A stretch of DNA of 64,000 bases from JADJOY01 sp046331705 [NCBI: bacterium] (GTDB lineage Bacteria; JADJOY01): NCBI GenBank assembly GCA_046331705.1, contig JAXLQJ010000007.1, forward strand, positions 1-64,000. The letters run 5' to 3'. The notes beneath the pieces were generated by a model that had not been told where the DNA came from, made no database searches, and worked only from the letters and a program-made list of their open reading frames with translations. The number at the start of each line of letters is the position of its first letter. The stretch's first letter is position 1. Of this stretch, positions 54,510 to 64,000 are shown piece after piece. Both the position numbers and the translations under genes were made by a program.

Positions 54510-55295
54510 GTGAAGATCGTCGTGTGTGCCAAGGAAGTCCTCGATCCCGATGCCGTGAACAACTACGCCCTCGCGGGCGGCCTGCAGATCGGCGCGGATG
54601 GCAAGACCGCACAGTCCGCCATTCCACGGCTCATGAACGCGTACGACGGCAAGCGATCGAAAACGCTGCGGCTGCGTGACGGCGGTGTCGCGGCGAAGCT
54701 CGCGGTGGTGTCGGCCGGGACCGACCCCGCGAGCATCCTGCCAGGCGGCGGCTCTCGGCGCCGACGAGACCAACTCCACGTCCAGGTCGATCCGGCGGCC
54801 CTCGACCTGACGGCGGTCGCCAAGCTGCTCGCGGCATACGTCACCAAGACCGGCGGCGCGGACCTGATCCTCTGCGGGCGCCAGGCATCCGACGACGATC
54901 AGGGTGTCGACGTTGCTCAACGAGCGGCTCGGCATGCCGGTCGTCACCGTCGCGCGTGCCATCGCCATGAGCGGCGACAAGGCCGTGCGCGTGACCCGCG
55001 TGACTCCCGACGGCGACGAGGTCGTCGAGGTCGCCCTACCCTGCATCGTCACCATCTCGAACGAGCTCGGCACGCCGCGCTACCTACCGCGCAGACCATC
55101 AAGGCGCGCAAGATGAAACCGGCAGCCTTCACGCCCGAGACGCTGGGGCTCGGCGCCGGCGAGCTGGCGCCGCGAGTGGTGCTCACCAATTCGTGCCCAC
55201 GGTCCGGGGCCAGTGCGAGTTCCTGTCGGGGGTCGCCAGCCGAGCTGGCCCAAGCGCTGCTCGCGCGTCTGCGCGCCGACGGCGCCATCGCCTGA
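54510..55295 (+). CDS. etfB: Electron transfer flavoprotein, beta subunit (frameshifted)
   Basis: The small subunit of the ETF heterodimer that takes electrons from acyl-CoA dehydrogenases: KIVVCAKEVLDPDAVNNYAL, LAVVSAGTDPASILP, AAYVTKTGGADLILCGRQAS and STLLNERLGMPVVTVARAIA, then TIKARKMKPAAFTPETLGL, the AMP-binding side of the subunit. It starts at a GTG at 54510 and stops at 55293-55295. At least three indels break it. EtfA follows directly and the EtfD-like gene is 3.3 kb upstream on the other strand, so the electron path is complete. Confidence 0.75.
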   Translation: MKIVVCAKEVLDPDAVNNYALAGGLQIGADGKTAQSAIPRLMNAYDGKRSKTLRLRDGGVAAKLAVVSAGTDPASILPGGGSRRRRDQLHVQVDPAALDLTAVAKLLAAYVTKTGGADLILCGRQASDDDQGVDVAQRAARHAGRHRRACHRHERRQGRARDPRDSRRRRGRRGRPTLHRHHLERARHAALPTAQTIKARKMKPAAFTPETLGLGAGELAPRVVLTNSCPRSGASASSCRGSPAELAQALLARLRADGAIA

Positions 55296-55320
55296 GCGAC
55301 CGCTCCCTTCCGATCGGAGA

Positions 55321-56281
55321 CATGACCATGTGCTCAACGCTGTCGTCGCATGCACCTGGGGTCGGCGGTCAACGGCCTCGCCGTCGACGCCGAAGCTCCT
55401 CACCGTCGCGTCCAAGGCCGCTGCGGGCCTGGGCGCGCCGCTGGCTCGTCGCGGATCCCGGTGGCCACGCCGAGCGCCGTCGCTGACTCGCTTCGGGGTC
55501 GCGAGCCTGGACCGGATCGAGGACGCGAAGCTCGCGTCGTTCTCGGCGGACGTGTACGTCGAAGCGCTCGCCCAGTACTGCGGCGCGGGTCGCCTGCAGC
55601 GCTGCTGGTCGTGCAGGTTTCGACAGCCGTGTGGTGGCGCCCGCTTCGCCGGTCGCCTCGGCAGCGCGGTGAGCAATGCCGTCGATGCCGACGTCACGGG
55701 CGGCAAGCTCGCGATCACCGCCTCGGCCTACGGCAGCGACACCCGCGTGGTGTACGAGTTCCAGGGCGGCGGCGCGCGCGTGGTGTCGGTCACGGCGAAC
55801 GCGGTCTCGATCGCCCCACCCGCTGCATCAAGGCGCGACACCACGACTCGCGCCATCGCCGTCGATCTGGTGGCGTCAGCGAACGCGTGAAGGTCGTCGA
55901 GCGTCCCACCGTCAAGGCCAGCGGCTCGAGAGGTGATCATCGTCTCTCCGAGCCGGGCGCGGCCTCGTGGCTACAAGCTCGTGGAAGAGCTGGCCGCGGC
56001 GCTCGGCGGCATGGCTGGCGCATCGCCCATCGTCGACGACGGCCAGGTCGGCTCAATCGCGCCCGGGGTCGGCCTCACCGGCCGGATCACCCGACCGGCG
56101 CTCTACCTCGCCGCCGGCATCTCGGGCGCGAGCCGGCACATGGCCGGTTGCTCCGCCGCCAAGACCATCGCCGCGATCAACACCGACAAGGACGCGGCGA
56201 TCTTCCACCACCCGCTACGGCGTGGTGGGCGGTCGCGTCGCGATCCTGGGCGAGCTCACCAAGGCCGCGAAAGGCGGGTGA
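55321..56281 (+). CDS. etfA: Electron transfer flavoprotein, alpha subunit (frameshifted)
   Basis: The FAD-carrying ETF subunit. Visible pieces: LTVASKAAAGLGAPLA, FGVASLDRIEDAKLASFSAD, RFAGRLGSAVSNAVDADVTG, GGKLAITASAYGSDTRVVYE, then VIIVSPSRARPRGYKLVEEL and RPALYLAAGISGASRHMAGC plus AAKTIAAINTDKDAAIF, the conserved FAD-binding C-terminal domain. Stop TGA at 56279-56281. Broken by several indels; the N-terminal part is most affected. It is the partner of the etfB gene and feeds the EtfD-like complex. Confidence 0.75.
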
Positions 56282-56285
56282 ATCG

Positions 56286-56723
56286 ATGAAGGCGATGCCA
56301 AGACCGGCCAAATCCACGGGCTCGACGGATTCTTCGTCGACACCGCCGAAGGTCCGCGGTTGCTGGGCTGCGCTGCTCAACCTGTCGACACCGCCTATTT
56401 CCCGCGCTCGCCGCTCTGCCACAACCCCGACTGCGCGGGCTCGGATCGAGGACGCCCACCTCGGCGCCCAAGGCAAAGTACCTGGGCGTCGATCCAGAAC
56501 TATCCGCCCTCCACCGTCGAAATACAACGAGCCCTACAAGCCCTACGCCATGGGTGTGGTCGACACCAGCGACGGGCTGCTGCGCGTTCTGACGCAGATC
56601 GCGACCGGCGATCCCCACTCGCTCGCGATCGGTTGCGACGTGCGCCTGGTGATCGACGACTACCGCGACAAGGACGGCACCTCCGTCCTCACCTGGAAAG
56701 TACCGCCCCGTCGTCACAGGCCG
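56286..56723 (+). CDS. DUF35 OB-fold/zinc-ribbon protein (frameshifted)
   Basis: Pieces: QIHGLDGFFVDTAEGPRLLG, PRSPLCHNPDCAGS (two Cys that fit a zinc ribbon), KYNEPYKPYAMGVVDTSDGL and VLTQIATGDPHSLAIGCDVR, typical of DUF35. DUF35 proteins act as acyl-CoA-binding partners of thiolase-like enzymes, for example with Ltp2 in sterol side-chain cleavage. It lies directly before the SCP-x-type thiolase gene here, which fits that role. The indels leave the exact stop unclear. Confidence 0.6.
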
Positions 56724-57890
56724 ATGCGTGACGTCGCCGCGATCGGCTGGCCTCCATCCCGCAGGGCAAGTTCAACGACAGATCCGTCGGCGAGCTTTGC
56801 CGTTTCGCCGTCGAGGCGCTCGCGGCGCCGGTGTCGCCTGGCGCGAGTGCAAGCGGTGGCCGCCGCCAGCTCCCGGACTACTCCGGCGGCAAGGGCTGGG
56901 CTCAACGGCAACGACGTCGTCGAGGACATGGGTTCGACCATCCCGGTCTGCAACCTCTCGGCCGGCTGCGCGGCGGGCGCCAACGCCTTCAACATCGGCT
57001 GGACGCGCTGGTCGCGAGCGGCGCCGACGGCCGTGCTGGAAATCGTCGGCGGCGAGAAGATGCCGAAGGCTTCATCCAGACCTCCGGCAACGAGGAAGAC
57101 CGATCCCGAGTTCGTGCGCCAGCGCATGATCGGCATGCCCGGACCCGCGTTCTGGCGCTGCTCTGTCGTCGGCGGATGGCCGAGTTCGGCACCACCGAGG
57201 AGCAGCTCGCGAAGATCGCGGTCAAGGCGCACAAACTCTCGGTCCACAATCCCAACGCGCGCGCTTTCGCGACGAGTTCACCCTGGAGGAAGATGTCGAG
57301 CGCGATGGTGAGCTACCCGCTGCGCTTGTTCGAGATCTGCCCGGTCAGCGATGGCGCGGCCGCGGTGCTGCTTGCTCGGCGGAGTTCGCGCGCAAGCACA
57401 CCACGCAGCCGGTGTGGGTGGCGGCAGGCGCCGTCGCCACCGCGCGCTTCGACGACGGCATCCCGCGCGGTCTCGCCTGCCGCGGCGCCCAAGTCGGGAC
57501 GCGTATCCGCAGCGAGGCGAGCTGGCGGTCGAGAAAGCGCTCGCCGCGGCACGTCGGCCCCAAGGACCTGGATTTCGTCGAGCTGCAGGACAACACGGTC
57601 TACTACGAGCTCGCGTTTCCCCGGGGATTGGGGCCTGTGCCGCGCCCGGCGAGGCCGAGCGCCTGATGGAACGCGGCGAGACCATGCCCACCGGAAGCTG
57701 CCGACCAATCGAGCGGCGGCTTCCTGTCCTTCGGCGAGGCCACCACCGCGCAGGGCATCTTCCAGATCTGCGAGCTCGGCTGGCAGCTCGGCGAGGCGGG
57801 CGCGCGTCGGAGTGCCGAATGCAAGCTCGGCCTCGCGCAGACGCTCGGTCTCGGCGGCAACGGCACCGCCACCGTCCTCGAAAGCGATAG
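56724..57890 (+). CDS. SCP-x/Ltp-type thiolase (acetyl-CoA acetyltransferase family; frameshifted)
   Basis: Combined frames give NGNDVVEDMGSTIPVCNLSA, AGCAAGANAFNIGW (the active-site Cys region), GEKMPKGFIQTSGNEED, FAFPMVSYPLRLFEI-like PLRLFEICPVSDGAAAVLL, and KDLDFVELQDNTVYYELAFP, GKLPTNRAGGFLSFGEATTA and TLGLGGNGTATVL. This is a thiolase of the SCP-x/Ltp type, usually acting on bulky beta-ketoacyl-CoAs. It is coupled to the DUF35 gene and followed by an enoyl-CoA hydratase. Whether it is a true thiolase or retro-aldolase cannot be told. Confidence 0.65.
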
Positions 57891-57900
57891 GACTGACGAC

Positions 57901-58749
57901 ATGACCACGCCCAACCACTACCTCTACGAGCTTCGCGACGGCGTCGGCATCGTCACGCTCAATCGTCCCGAGCGCTTCAACGCCGTCACCTGGGAGCTCG
58001 CCGCCGATCTGGTGAAGCTCTTCGCCAGCGTCCGCGAGGACGAGGACGTCCGCACCATCCTCCTCACCGGCGCGGGCAAGGCCTTCTGTGCAGGAGGGGA
58101 CGCCGACTTCGTGAGCGGTAACGCGGCACGTCCCCTTCCTGGGCTCTCGGATCCGTCGATCCCGATGAAGCGCTCGCAGCGCAAGACGCCCGGCAAGCAT
58201 TCGCCGCCTTCACCAAGGCGCTCATCGACGTCGAGGAAGCCGGTGATCGCCGCGATCCACGGCGCGTGCGTACCAGGTGCGGGTCTCGCGGCCTTGTGTA
58301 CGACCGGCGCTTCGCCGACTCCACCGCCAAGCTCTCGGCCATCTTCGTCAAGCGCAGCTTCAGCCCCGACTGTGGCGTCGTGGTTCCTGCCACGGATCGT
58401 GCCGCTACCGGTGGCGCTGATGATGGTCGAGACCGGCAAGATGTTCTCCGCCGAGGAGTCGAAAGCGGTGGGGCTCGTCGGTGCCCGAGGGCAAGGACTT
58501 CGAGGCCGCGTTCGCCTACGCCAAGGGCTCGCCACGGGCACAGCGTGGCCATCGACCTCGGCCGCCGCTTCGTCCACAAGGCGAGCTCACGTCCGCACCC
58601 TCGACGAGATGCTCGACTACGAGTGCGTGGCCTCGACCATGACCTCGTCGACGCGGGACGCCAAGGAAGGCGTCGCCTCGATCCTCGAAGCGCAAGCCCG
58701 AGTGGAAGGGCTTCTGACGAGCGCTCGGAACGCGCGCCCCGCCCACTGA
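57901..58749 (+). CDS. Enoyl-CoA hydratase/isomerase (crotonase) family (frameshifted)
   Basis: One frame stays open for 282 residues, but the middle is out of phase. GVGIVTLNRPERFNAVTWEL and TILLTGAGKAFCAGGDADFV are the classical crotonase N-terminal motifs; VIAAIHGACVPGAGLAALC and SAEESKAVGLVGARG follow, and in the correct phase PEGKDFEAAFAYAKGLATGH and SVAIDLGRRFVHKAS are visible. It hydrates or isomerises an enoyl-CoA. It is the last gene of the plus-strand catabolic group, 10 bases after the thiolase. Confidence 0.7.
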   Translation: MTTPNHYLYELRDGVGIVTLNRPERFNAVTWELAADLVKLFASVREDEDVRTILLTGAGKAFCAGGDADFVSGNAARPLPGLSDPSIPMKRSQRKTPGKHSPPSPRRSSTSRKPVIAAIHGACVPGAGLAALCTTGASPTPPPSSRPSSSSAASAPTVASWFLPRIVPLPVALMMVETGKMFSAEESKAVGLVGARGQGLRGRVRLRQGLATGTAWPSTSAAASSTRRAHVRTLDEMLDYECVASTMTSSTRDAKEGVASILEAQARVEGLLTSARNARPAH

Positions 58750-58820
58750 CGAAGCGAGTACCTGATCACCTCGCCGCTGTCCTCGCTCCGCTCAGGATCG
58801 GGATCCGGGCACGAGATCCC

Positions 58821-59755
58821 TCACTCGAAGGTGCGGTCCGCACCCGCGAGCAGCGCTTTCCCGATCGAGCTTCAGGTTCATGTTGCTCCATCGTGCGCAG
58901 GTTCACGACGTAGCGGACCCGCCGCGGCGCCACCGGTGGCAACGCGCTCGGCGCCTTTCCAGCGAGCACCGCGTGGGCGAGCTCGCCGCATTGAAGCGGC
59001 CCAGGTCGTAGTCGCGCTCCAGGGCATAGAGTGCCCCGGCCTTGGCCCACGCCGGAGACACCGACGAACGGGATCCGGTTCTGGAACGAGAACAGCAACA
59101 ACGTCTTGGAGATCTCCGGAGGCGCGGGAAGTCCAGGGGATGCCGAGGATGACGTCGCTTTGCTGCTCGAGGGCCTCGAGGGCGCCCGGGATCTCGTTCG
59201 GTGGGTGCGTGCACGGGTTGCGCGACGAGGATCATGCCCGCGCGCTCGTGGCTGCCGCCAGCGCATCCACGTTCCGCTGATTCGGCAGGCTCGTACATCA
59301 CGCCGACGTTCTTGCGATCGAGGAGAAACCGCTTCAGCCACTCCACCTGCACGGCGATCAGGAACTCGAGGTGACGGCGGTGGCGAGCACTGCCGCCAGT
59401 GCCGCCGTTGACAGCACCGAACAGCCGATCACCGGGACGCGCGGATCGAGCCGCAGCGCCGCGTCCGTAGCTTCGCTGCCGATCGTCACCACACGGCGGC
59501 ACCTTCCGCGGACGCAGGCGACTGCCGTGGAGCGGCGGGGTCGAAGTCCACGGCGCGGACGTCCGTCACGCCTCGGCCGGCGAGGAAGCTCCGCCTGCAA
59601 CCCTTCGATCACCCTGGGCGTACGGTCGCTGCGCCGTGCGCAGGCACCGCCACCGTTCGTCCGCGCCGACCCTGCTCACCGGCACGAGGACGACGCGGCG
59701 GCAGGAGGGCCAGTGTCCGCAGCCAACGCCGAGCCGCCCCCGGCTCGTGGCTCAT
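58821..59755 (-). CDS. ABC transporter substrate-binding protein, TrpX-like (PF04392 type; frameshifted)
   Basis: Combined minus-strand frames: VPVIGCSVLSTAALAAVLA, VEWLKRFLLDRKNVGVMYEP, LFSFQNRIPFVGVSG, AGKAPSALPPVAPRRVRYVV and VVNLRTMEQ ending near LAGADRTFE. These are typical of the ABC_sub_bind family whose members carry tryptophan or peptides. It starts at an ATG overlapping the end of the TonB receptor gene. Several indels break it, so its function in the native organism is unclear. Confidence 0.55.
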
Positions 59756-61873
59756 GGCAGCTCGAATCGATAGTCCACGTCGAGGGCGAACCGTGCGGCC
59801 ATCCTGGCGGATGGCGTCCTGGCGGAACTCCGCGGACACCGGATCCGCGTAACGTCGAAGGGTGTAGGCGGTGACCGAGGCCGCCGAGGCCGCCCAGCAC
59901 GCGCTGGGCGCGCAGGTGAGATTCGTGAGGTCGAGCAGATCGACGGCGCCGCCCGAGAGGGTCTTGCGCGACGAGGTGAAGAGCACCTCGGCGCCACCAC
60001 CAACCGATGCGTCGAGAACGGGGGACCGACCAGGTTGGCCTTCGCGGGAATGGGCAGGCGAGTTGGTGAGCCGCTGGTGCTGGCGCGGTCCTCGATCTCG
60101 ACGAAGTTGTAACTGAGCCGGGTGCCGATGCCGACGCGGTCAGGCCGCCGCGAGCTCGACGCCGTTCGCGAAGGGTCTCGCCGCGATTCCTCGGCACGCG
60201 CACGCCGCTCGTCGCGTCGCCGACGAACTCGATGAGGTCCGAGATCGTCGTGATAGAGCGAGCAACTCAGCCGCACTTGCTCGGCGAGCGCCTGTTCGGC
60301 CACCAGCTCGTAGCTGCGGATGATCTCCGGGCTCAGGTCCGCGTGACGCCCGTCCTCGCCCTGCGCATACGCGGTCTCGTACGGATTCGGCGCGCGGAAC
60401 GCCTCGCCGTAGATCCAGCTTCACGGTGGTGTCCGCGAGCGGACAGGTGACCCAGCGCGGCGCGTGGGCTCACGCGCTCGCCAGCTCTGCTGGTGGTCGA
60501 ACGGAGCCCGGCCTGCAAGGTGACGAACGACCACGGCGTCGGCCACTCTCGTCCTCCTGCAGGTAGAGCGCCCGGTCGACGGTGCTGCTTGTCGATGTCC
60601 ACGTAGGGCGTGCGCGGCTCGACGTCAAGGATTTCGAAGAAGGTGGAGGTCGAAGTTGGCGGGCCTTTCGCCGCCGCGGCCGGCGTTGCTCTGCAGGCGC
60701 GGGCGGTACATCGCTGTTGATCTCGCCACGCGCTCGCCGTGCGGTCGCCGTCTGGGCGTTCGGGACGGTTGCGCGGTCAGACGTTAAAATGGTGACGAAG
60801 CGCGCGCATCCGCAGCAGGCGATGTAATGCCGTGCCACGCCGCGTTCCAGCGCGGCGCAGGGTGCGCGTAGCTCGAGGTCGCCCCAGCTCTACCTGGTCG
60901 CGGGTGAGGTTTCGCGGCGAGTCGAAGACAGTCCCGAAGGAGACCGGTCAGGATGTGCTTGTTCCGCTCCCCGTAGCCCGCCGTGAGCGTGAGATCCCGC
61001 CAGGAGAGCTTCGCGAAGAGGTTCCGGCCGCGCTCGCCGTCGACGTCGTCGGCGATGCCCGTCATGGGTCGCGGGGTCGTCGAATTCGGGGAAATAGAGC
61101 CTCGGATTGCCGGCGCTGTCGAAGTAGCTGGCGCCGGTCAAGGGGCTCGAACCCGGCGCTCGTCGCGATCCGCGGCGAGCCGGGCACCGTAGGTCTCGAA
61201 CAGGCCCACCGTGCCGCCCGCCTCCGCGCCCTCGAGATCGCGGCTTCGCGCTTGGTGATGACGTTGACGATCGCGAAGAACGCGTTGGTGCCGGCCGGCG
61301 ACAGCCGGGCCGCGCGACCTCCTCGCTCGATCAGGCTCATGTCCATCGTGCCGCGCGCCCAGGCTCGCCGAGTCGAAGACCGGTTCGTTAAGACGATGCC
61401 CGTCCACGAGGATCAGCACGCGAGCGTTGTAGTCGCCCGGCCGAAGGAAGCCGCGGGCACCGGCGTAGCTGTAGTTCGGTCGTTCGTCCACGAAGAAGCC
61501 AGGCACGCTCGCGAGCAAGTCCGCCAGCGTGCGATAACCAAGTTGCAGATCTCCTCGGTGACGATCGTCACGTTCGATGGCGCATCGGTCACCTTCTGCT
61601 CGTACTTGGAGCCGCGAAGACCGAGGAATGTCCTCCGAGAACGCCGCCTCCGCCGTGGGGCGCGGCGACGGTCTCCTCCGCGTTGGCGGCCACGCTCGAC
61701 ACGGCCCAGATCAGGCATGCCAGCGCGAGACGCCTTCGACTCGAGGCCCGTTCGTTAGCGCGGCTGCGGGGGAACGAGCGCTGTGCGCTGCAGCAGCAGC
61801 TCTCGCTGGCTGCTCGCTGTCGGGGTCGGATCGGCCCACGCTCGACGGCCTGAAGAAAGGTTTGGACGAGCAT
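59752..61873 (-). CDS. TonB-dependent outer-membrane receptor (frameshifted)
   Basis: The N-terminus holds a signal peptide (ALACLIWAVSSVAANAEE). The plug domain is recognisable in VTDAPSNVTIVTEEIC, then LLASVPGFFVDERPNYSYAG, FLRPGDYNARVLILVDGHRL and VFDSASLGA. The barrel end is ARFALDVDYRFELP with a final Pro, close to the usual aromatic terminal strand. It imports an iron-siderophore, cobalamin or other large ligand. Its stop overlaps the start of the ABC substrate-binding gene (CCATGA), so these probably form one uptake unit. Indels every 100-150 bases. Confidence 0.65.
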
Positions 61874-62380
61874 CGGTGCCTCCTTGGGACGAAGGCGGCG
61901 CCCATCCCACTCGCTCGAGCCCGTCGCCGGCGGGGTCGCTGGTAGCCGGTTTATCCGGGCGCGCGACCCCGCGCGTGGTCGTCCACGTACGGCCGAACAG
62001 TCCGAGTTGGCCCGTCGTCCAGGCCGCCGGGGTGCGGTGGTACTGAGGATGGCGCGGCGTTCAAGGTGGTCGCTTCGGCGGCTGCCTCGAACAGAGCAAG
62101 CGCGATGCCGCCACGCGTGACTGTCGCGCCACCGGGGGCACGGCCGTCAGGATCAACGCGAACCGTCCGTGCTCCGAACAGTCGCCCTCGACCGTTCGCT
62201 TTCGAGACGGTGATCGCCGCCCCCTCGTGGATCGGACCCGGAAAACACAGTCTTTTTGAGTTCGGTCGCAACGTGGCCCCGCGGTTTGCCTCGGTGCGCG
62301 GGGCGATCGTCCGAGGGCACGCGCTGCCCGGTCTTCCAGCGCCGCGTAGTCGCGGCTCGTGGGGAGGTACGGCGTGGATC
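61874..62380. other. No gene recognised
   Basis: About 500 bases between the TonB receptor start and the next plausible coding segment. Fragmentary open frames in both directions, none with a family signature. Confidence 0.3.
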
Positions 62381-63460
62381 GGCAATCCGTTCCTGGGGGT
62401 CGTTCTTCGTCATCACGGTGCTTGCCCTCTTCGGGGTGAGCTCGGTGCCGCGTGGCGGCGGCCGTTCGCCCGGCAGCGGCGCGGCGGTGGCCACCGGCGA
62501 GGACACGTCCGCAGCGGACGCGGCGGCAGCGTCGCGATGCGTCGGGCGGAACCCGGCCGCAGATGCTGCGCCGGCGCAGCCCCCGGACGAGGCGTCGCCG
62601 CGGTCGTCGAGGTCGCTACGCGGAGCCTGGTCGCCCGCGCCCAGCGCATCGGCGTGCGATGGATGCGAAGCTCGCCATCCAGGTACCGCTGGAGACGAGT
62701 GCCGAGGACGCAAGCACGGGGCTGCCCCCAGCGCTCCCGGCGAGCCCCCGATCGGCGGCGGCAGCCCGGAGGAGGCCGCTCGACGCGGCCGCGTCGCCGC
62801 GGGCGAGCTTCGAGATGCGCGCGAGCACCTTGCCCCGCCGCGAATCCGAGCTTCGTGCAACCAGCACCGACGTGGTCGAGGTCACGTCGCTGATCGCGAT
62901 CGTCCCGGACCCATCGGTGACGAGCATGGAGCTGCGCTTCGACCGCACCATCGCGGCGCTCCTCGCCGGCTTCAAGCCGTACCAATTGGTGCTCGGGCCA
63001 GTGGCTTCCTGGAACGTCGATGGCGCGGGAAACGTGCGCCGTCAGGACCAAGCCCAAGCGGGTGAGGGCTCGCTCAAGGAGCCGGGCGTGCTGGTGCTCC
63101 GGAAGGCCGACGCGCTGATCAAGCAGCCGGCGTGCCGGCACCTCGCTCGGCGGCCGCCGGCAGCACCATACGACTATGCCGTCGTGTTCCTGGTGCCCGA
63201 GACCGCGGTGTGCAGGTCGGCACCGTTCCTGTTGCGCAAGGCCTTCAGCTCACCGCCGGGATCGATCCAGCGCCGGGGAAGTACGGGATTCGCTTCGTCA
63301 GTTGCGGCCCGGCGGCCGATCCGGGCCGCGCGTCATCGTACCGGCCCCGCCTACTCCGCTTCGCTCGAGCCGCTGGCGACGGCGCTCACCAACCTATCGC
63401 TTTTCGCCGGCGCGCCCACGAGGTTCACCCCCGACATGCAGTGGTCTCCACGCTGACCAC
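62381..63460 (+). CDS. Unrecognised membrane-anchored protein on the plus strand (frameshifted)
   Basis: A hydrophobic segment FFVITVLALFGVSSV (near 62405) looks like a membrane anchor and is followed by charged sequence and then TSLIAIVPDPSVTSMELRFD with RTIAALLAGF (about 62880), YDYAVVFLVPETAV (63170) and PAPGKYGIRFVSCGPAAD (63280). The pieces come from more than one frame but agree in direction, so a real gene is likely. I do not recognise it. A caspase-like or STAND-type protein would be a guess, and I do not make it. Confidence 0.3.
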
Positions 63461-64000
63461 AACATCACGCCTGAGGCATGGGTAGCACCACAGCGCTTCC
63501 TGCGCGTCACTCCGACGTTCCGCGACCAAACGGATGCTGCGCAGGTTCCTGCGGACCACCCTCGCGCCGTGGAATCAAGGAGGATTTTCCCGCGGCGCTC
63601 ATTCAAGAGACCGACACGGTTTACGGCTCCGCGCAGCTTCTTCGAGCGCGCCATGACGGCGACGAGGCGGTGGCCGGCGACGACTTTCCAGTTCCCGCGC
63701 GATCTGAGCGTCCTGCGGCAGGCCAGCGACGCATCGCGCCGGGAACCTCGGCAACCTGTCCGCGGATGCGCGTTCTCGCTCTCCCAAGGGGTCGGCTTCG
63801 ACATGCGCGACCACCTGGTCTCGCGGGGCGTGCCCGTGATCTCGAGCCACGCCGCCGGGTCTACGCCGGGCTGCTCGACAGCGCAAGGCCGATGATCCGC
63901 CAGCACCGGCTCAGGGCATTCGTCCTCGCCGGCACCAACGAGATGGACCTGCTCTTCGCGGCCCGCGTGATCCGATCGATGCGGATGCACGCCCCATCAC
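63461..64000. other. Unresolved end of window
   Basis: A fragment of plausible plus-strand coding sequence (VYAGLLDSARPMIRQHRLRA, then FVLAGTNEMDLLFAARVIR) reaches the window edge, but the frame changes several times and no family is recognised. Confidence 0.25.

Noticed and set aside
42600-61873. Treating the broken genes as pseudogenes of a decaying region.
   Set aside because: Unrelated genes on both strands are damaged at similar density, protein motifs stay conserved, and damage starts at one point, so sequencing error is far more likely.
1-64000. CRISPR arrays, tRNA or rRNA genes, and insertion sequences.
   Set aside because: No regularly spaced direct repeats, no cloverleaf candidates in the gaps examined, no rRNA-like blocks and no transposase sequence were seen.

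Overview
GC-rich chromosomal DNA from a Gram-negative bacterium. The envelope genes (FadL-type porin, TonB-dependent receptor, lipobox proteins) point to an outer membrane. A probable F420-type LLM flavin oxidoreductase, two P450s, an IcmF/MutAB/MeaB set and an EtfD-like redox protein suggest a deltaproteobacterium-like lineage such as Myxococcota or Binatota. That placement is inference from gene content; no rRNA or tRNA gene was seen.

Layout. 1-4.7 kb (minus): truncated glycosyltransferase and the fused B12 mutase icmF. 4.7-14.6 kb: methyltransferase, methylmalonyl-CoA mutase mutA (split by an in-frame TAG) and mutB, FadL porin, small lipoprotein, subtilase, and the mutase chaperone meaB. 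14.6-18.6 kb: DUF1990/YndJ-like pair and a polar amino-acid ABC transporter. 18.7-23.7 kb: MerR regulator, fatty-acid desaturase, an AT-rich operator-like dyad, HAD phosphatase, SPFH protein. 24.2-27.1 kb: lipoprotein and a sterol-desaturase-superfamily hydroxylase. 27.1-36.1 kb: a catabolic island. On the minus strand lie an NTF2-like protein, P450 and LLM oxidoreductase. On the plus strand, divergent from them, lie an SDR, two MaoC-type hydratase pairs, two acyl-CoA dehydrogenases and a CaiB/racemase-like enzyme. 36.2-43.2 kb: hypothetical protein, amine-oxidase-like flavoenzyme, then a tightly overlapping operon of methyltransferases, a kinase-like protein and a CMP-sugar synthetase.

From about 42.5 kb to the end almost every recognisable gene is broken by indels roughly every 100 bases, although the protein families stay clear when frames are stitched. 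The start is abrupt, and unrelated genes on both strands are hit, so poor local sequence quality is more likely than mass gene decay. Genes there: methyltransferase, GH5 endoglycoceramidase-like enzyme, EEP phosphatase, Spinster-like MFS, NTF2-like protein, EtfD-like membrane Fe-S protein, carboxymuconolactone decarboxylase-like protein, P450, nitronate monooxygenase-like protein, EtfB, EtfA, DUF35 protein, SCP-x-type thiolase, enoyl-CoA hydratase, ABC substrate-binding protein, TonB receptor.

How it fits together. Both catabolic islands (27-36 kb and 49-59 kb) are centred on a divergent promoter carrying nearly the same 14-bp palindrome, TAGAACAYGTTTCA. It matches the published KstR consensus TnnAACnnGTTnnA for actinobacterial steroid catabolism. 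The enzymes around the two sites (P450s, acyl-CoA dehydrogenase pair, heteromeric MaoC hydratases, racemase-like CaiB protein, thiolase plus DUF35, ETF and EtfD) would form a beta-oxidation route for a bulky or branched acyl-CoA such as a steroid or isoprenoid side chain. FadL could import the substrate; MutAB, MeaB and IcmF could handle propionyl-CoA-derived and isobutyryl-CoA products. This is the strongest system-level signal in the window, but the substrate is inferred and no regulator gene for the site is present here.
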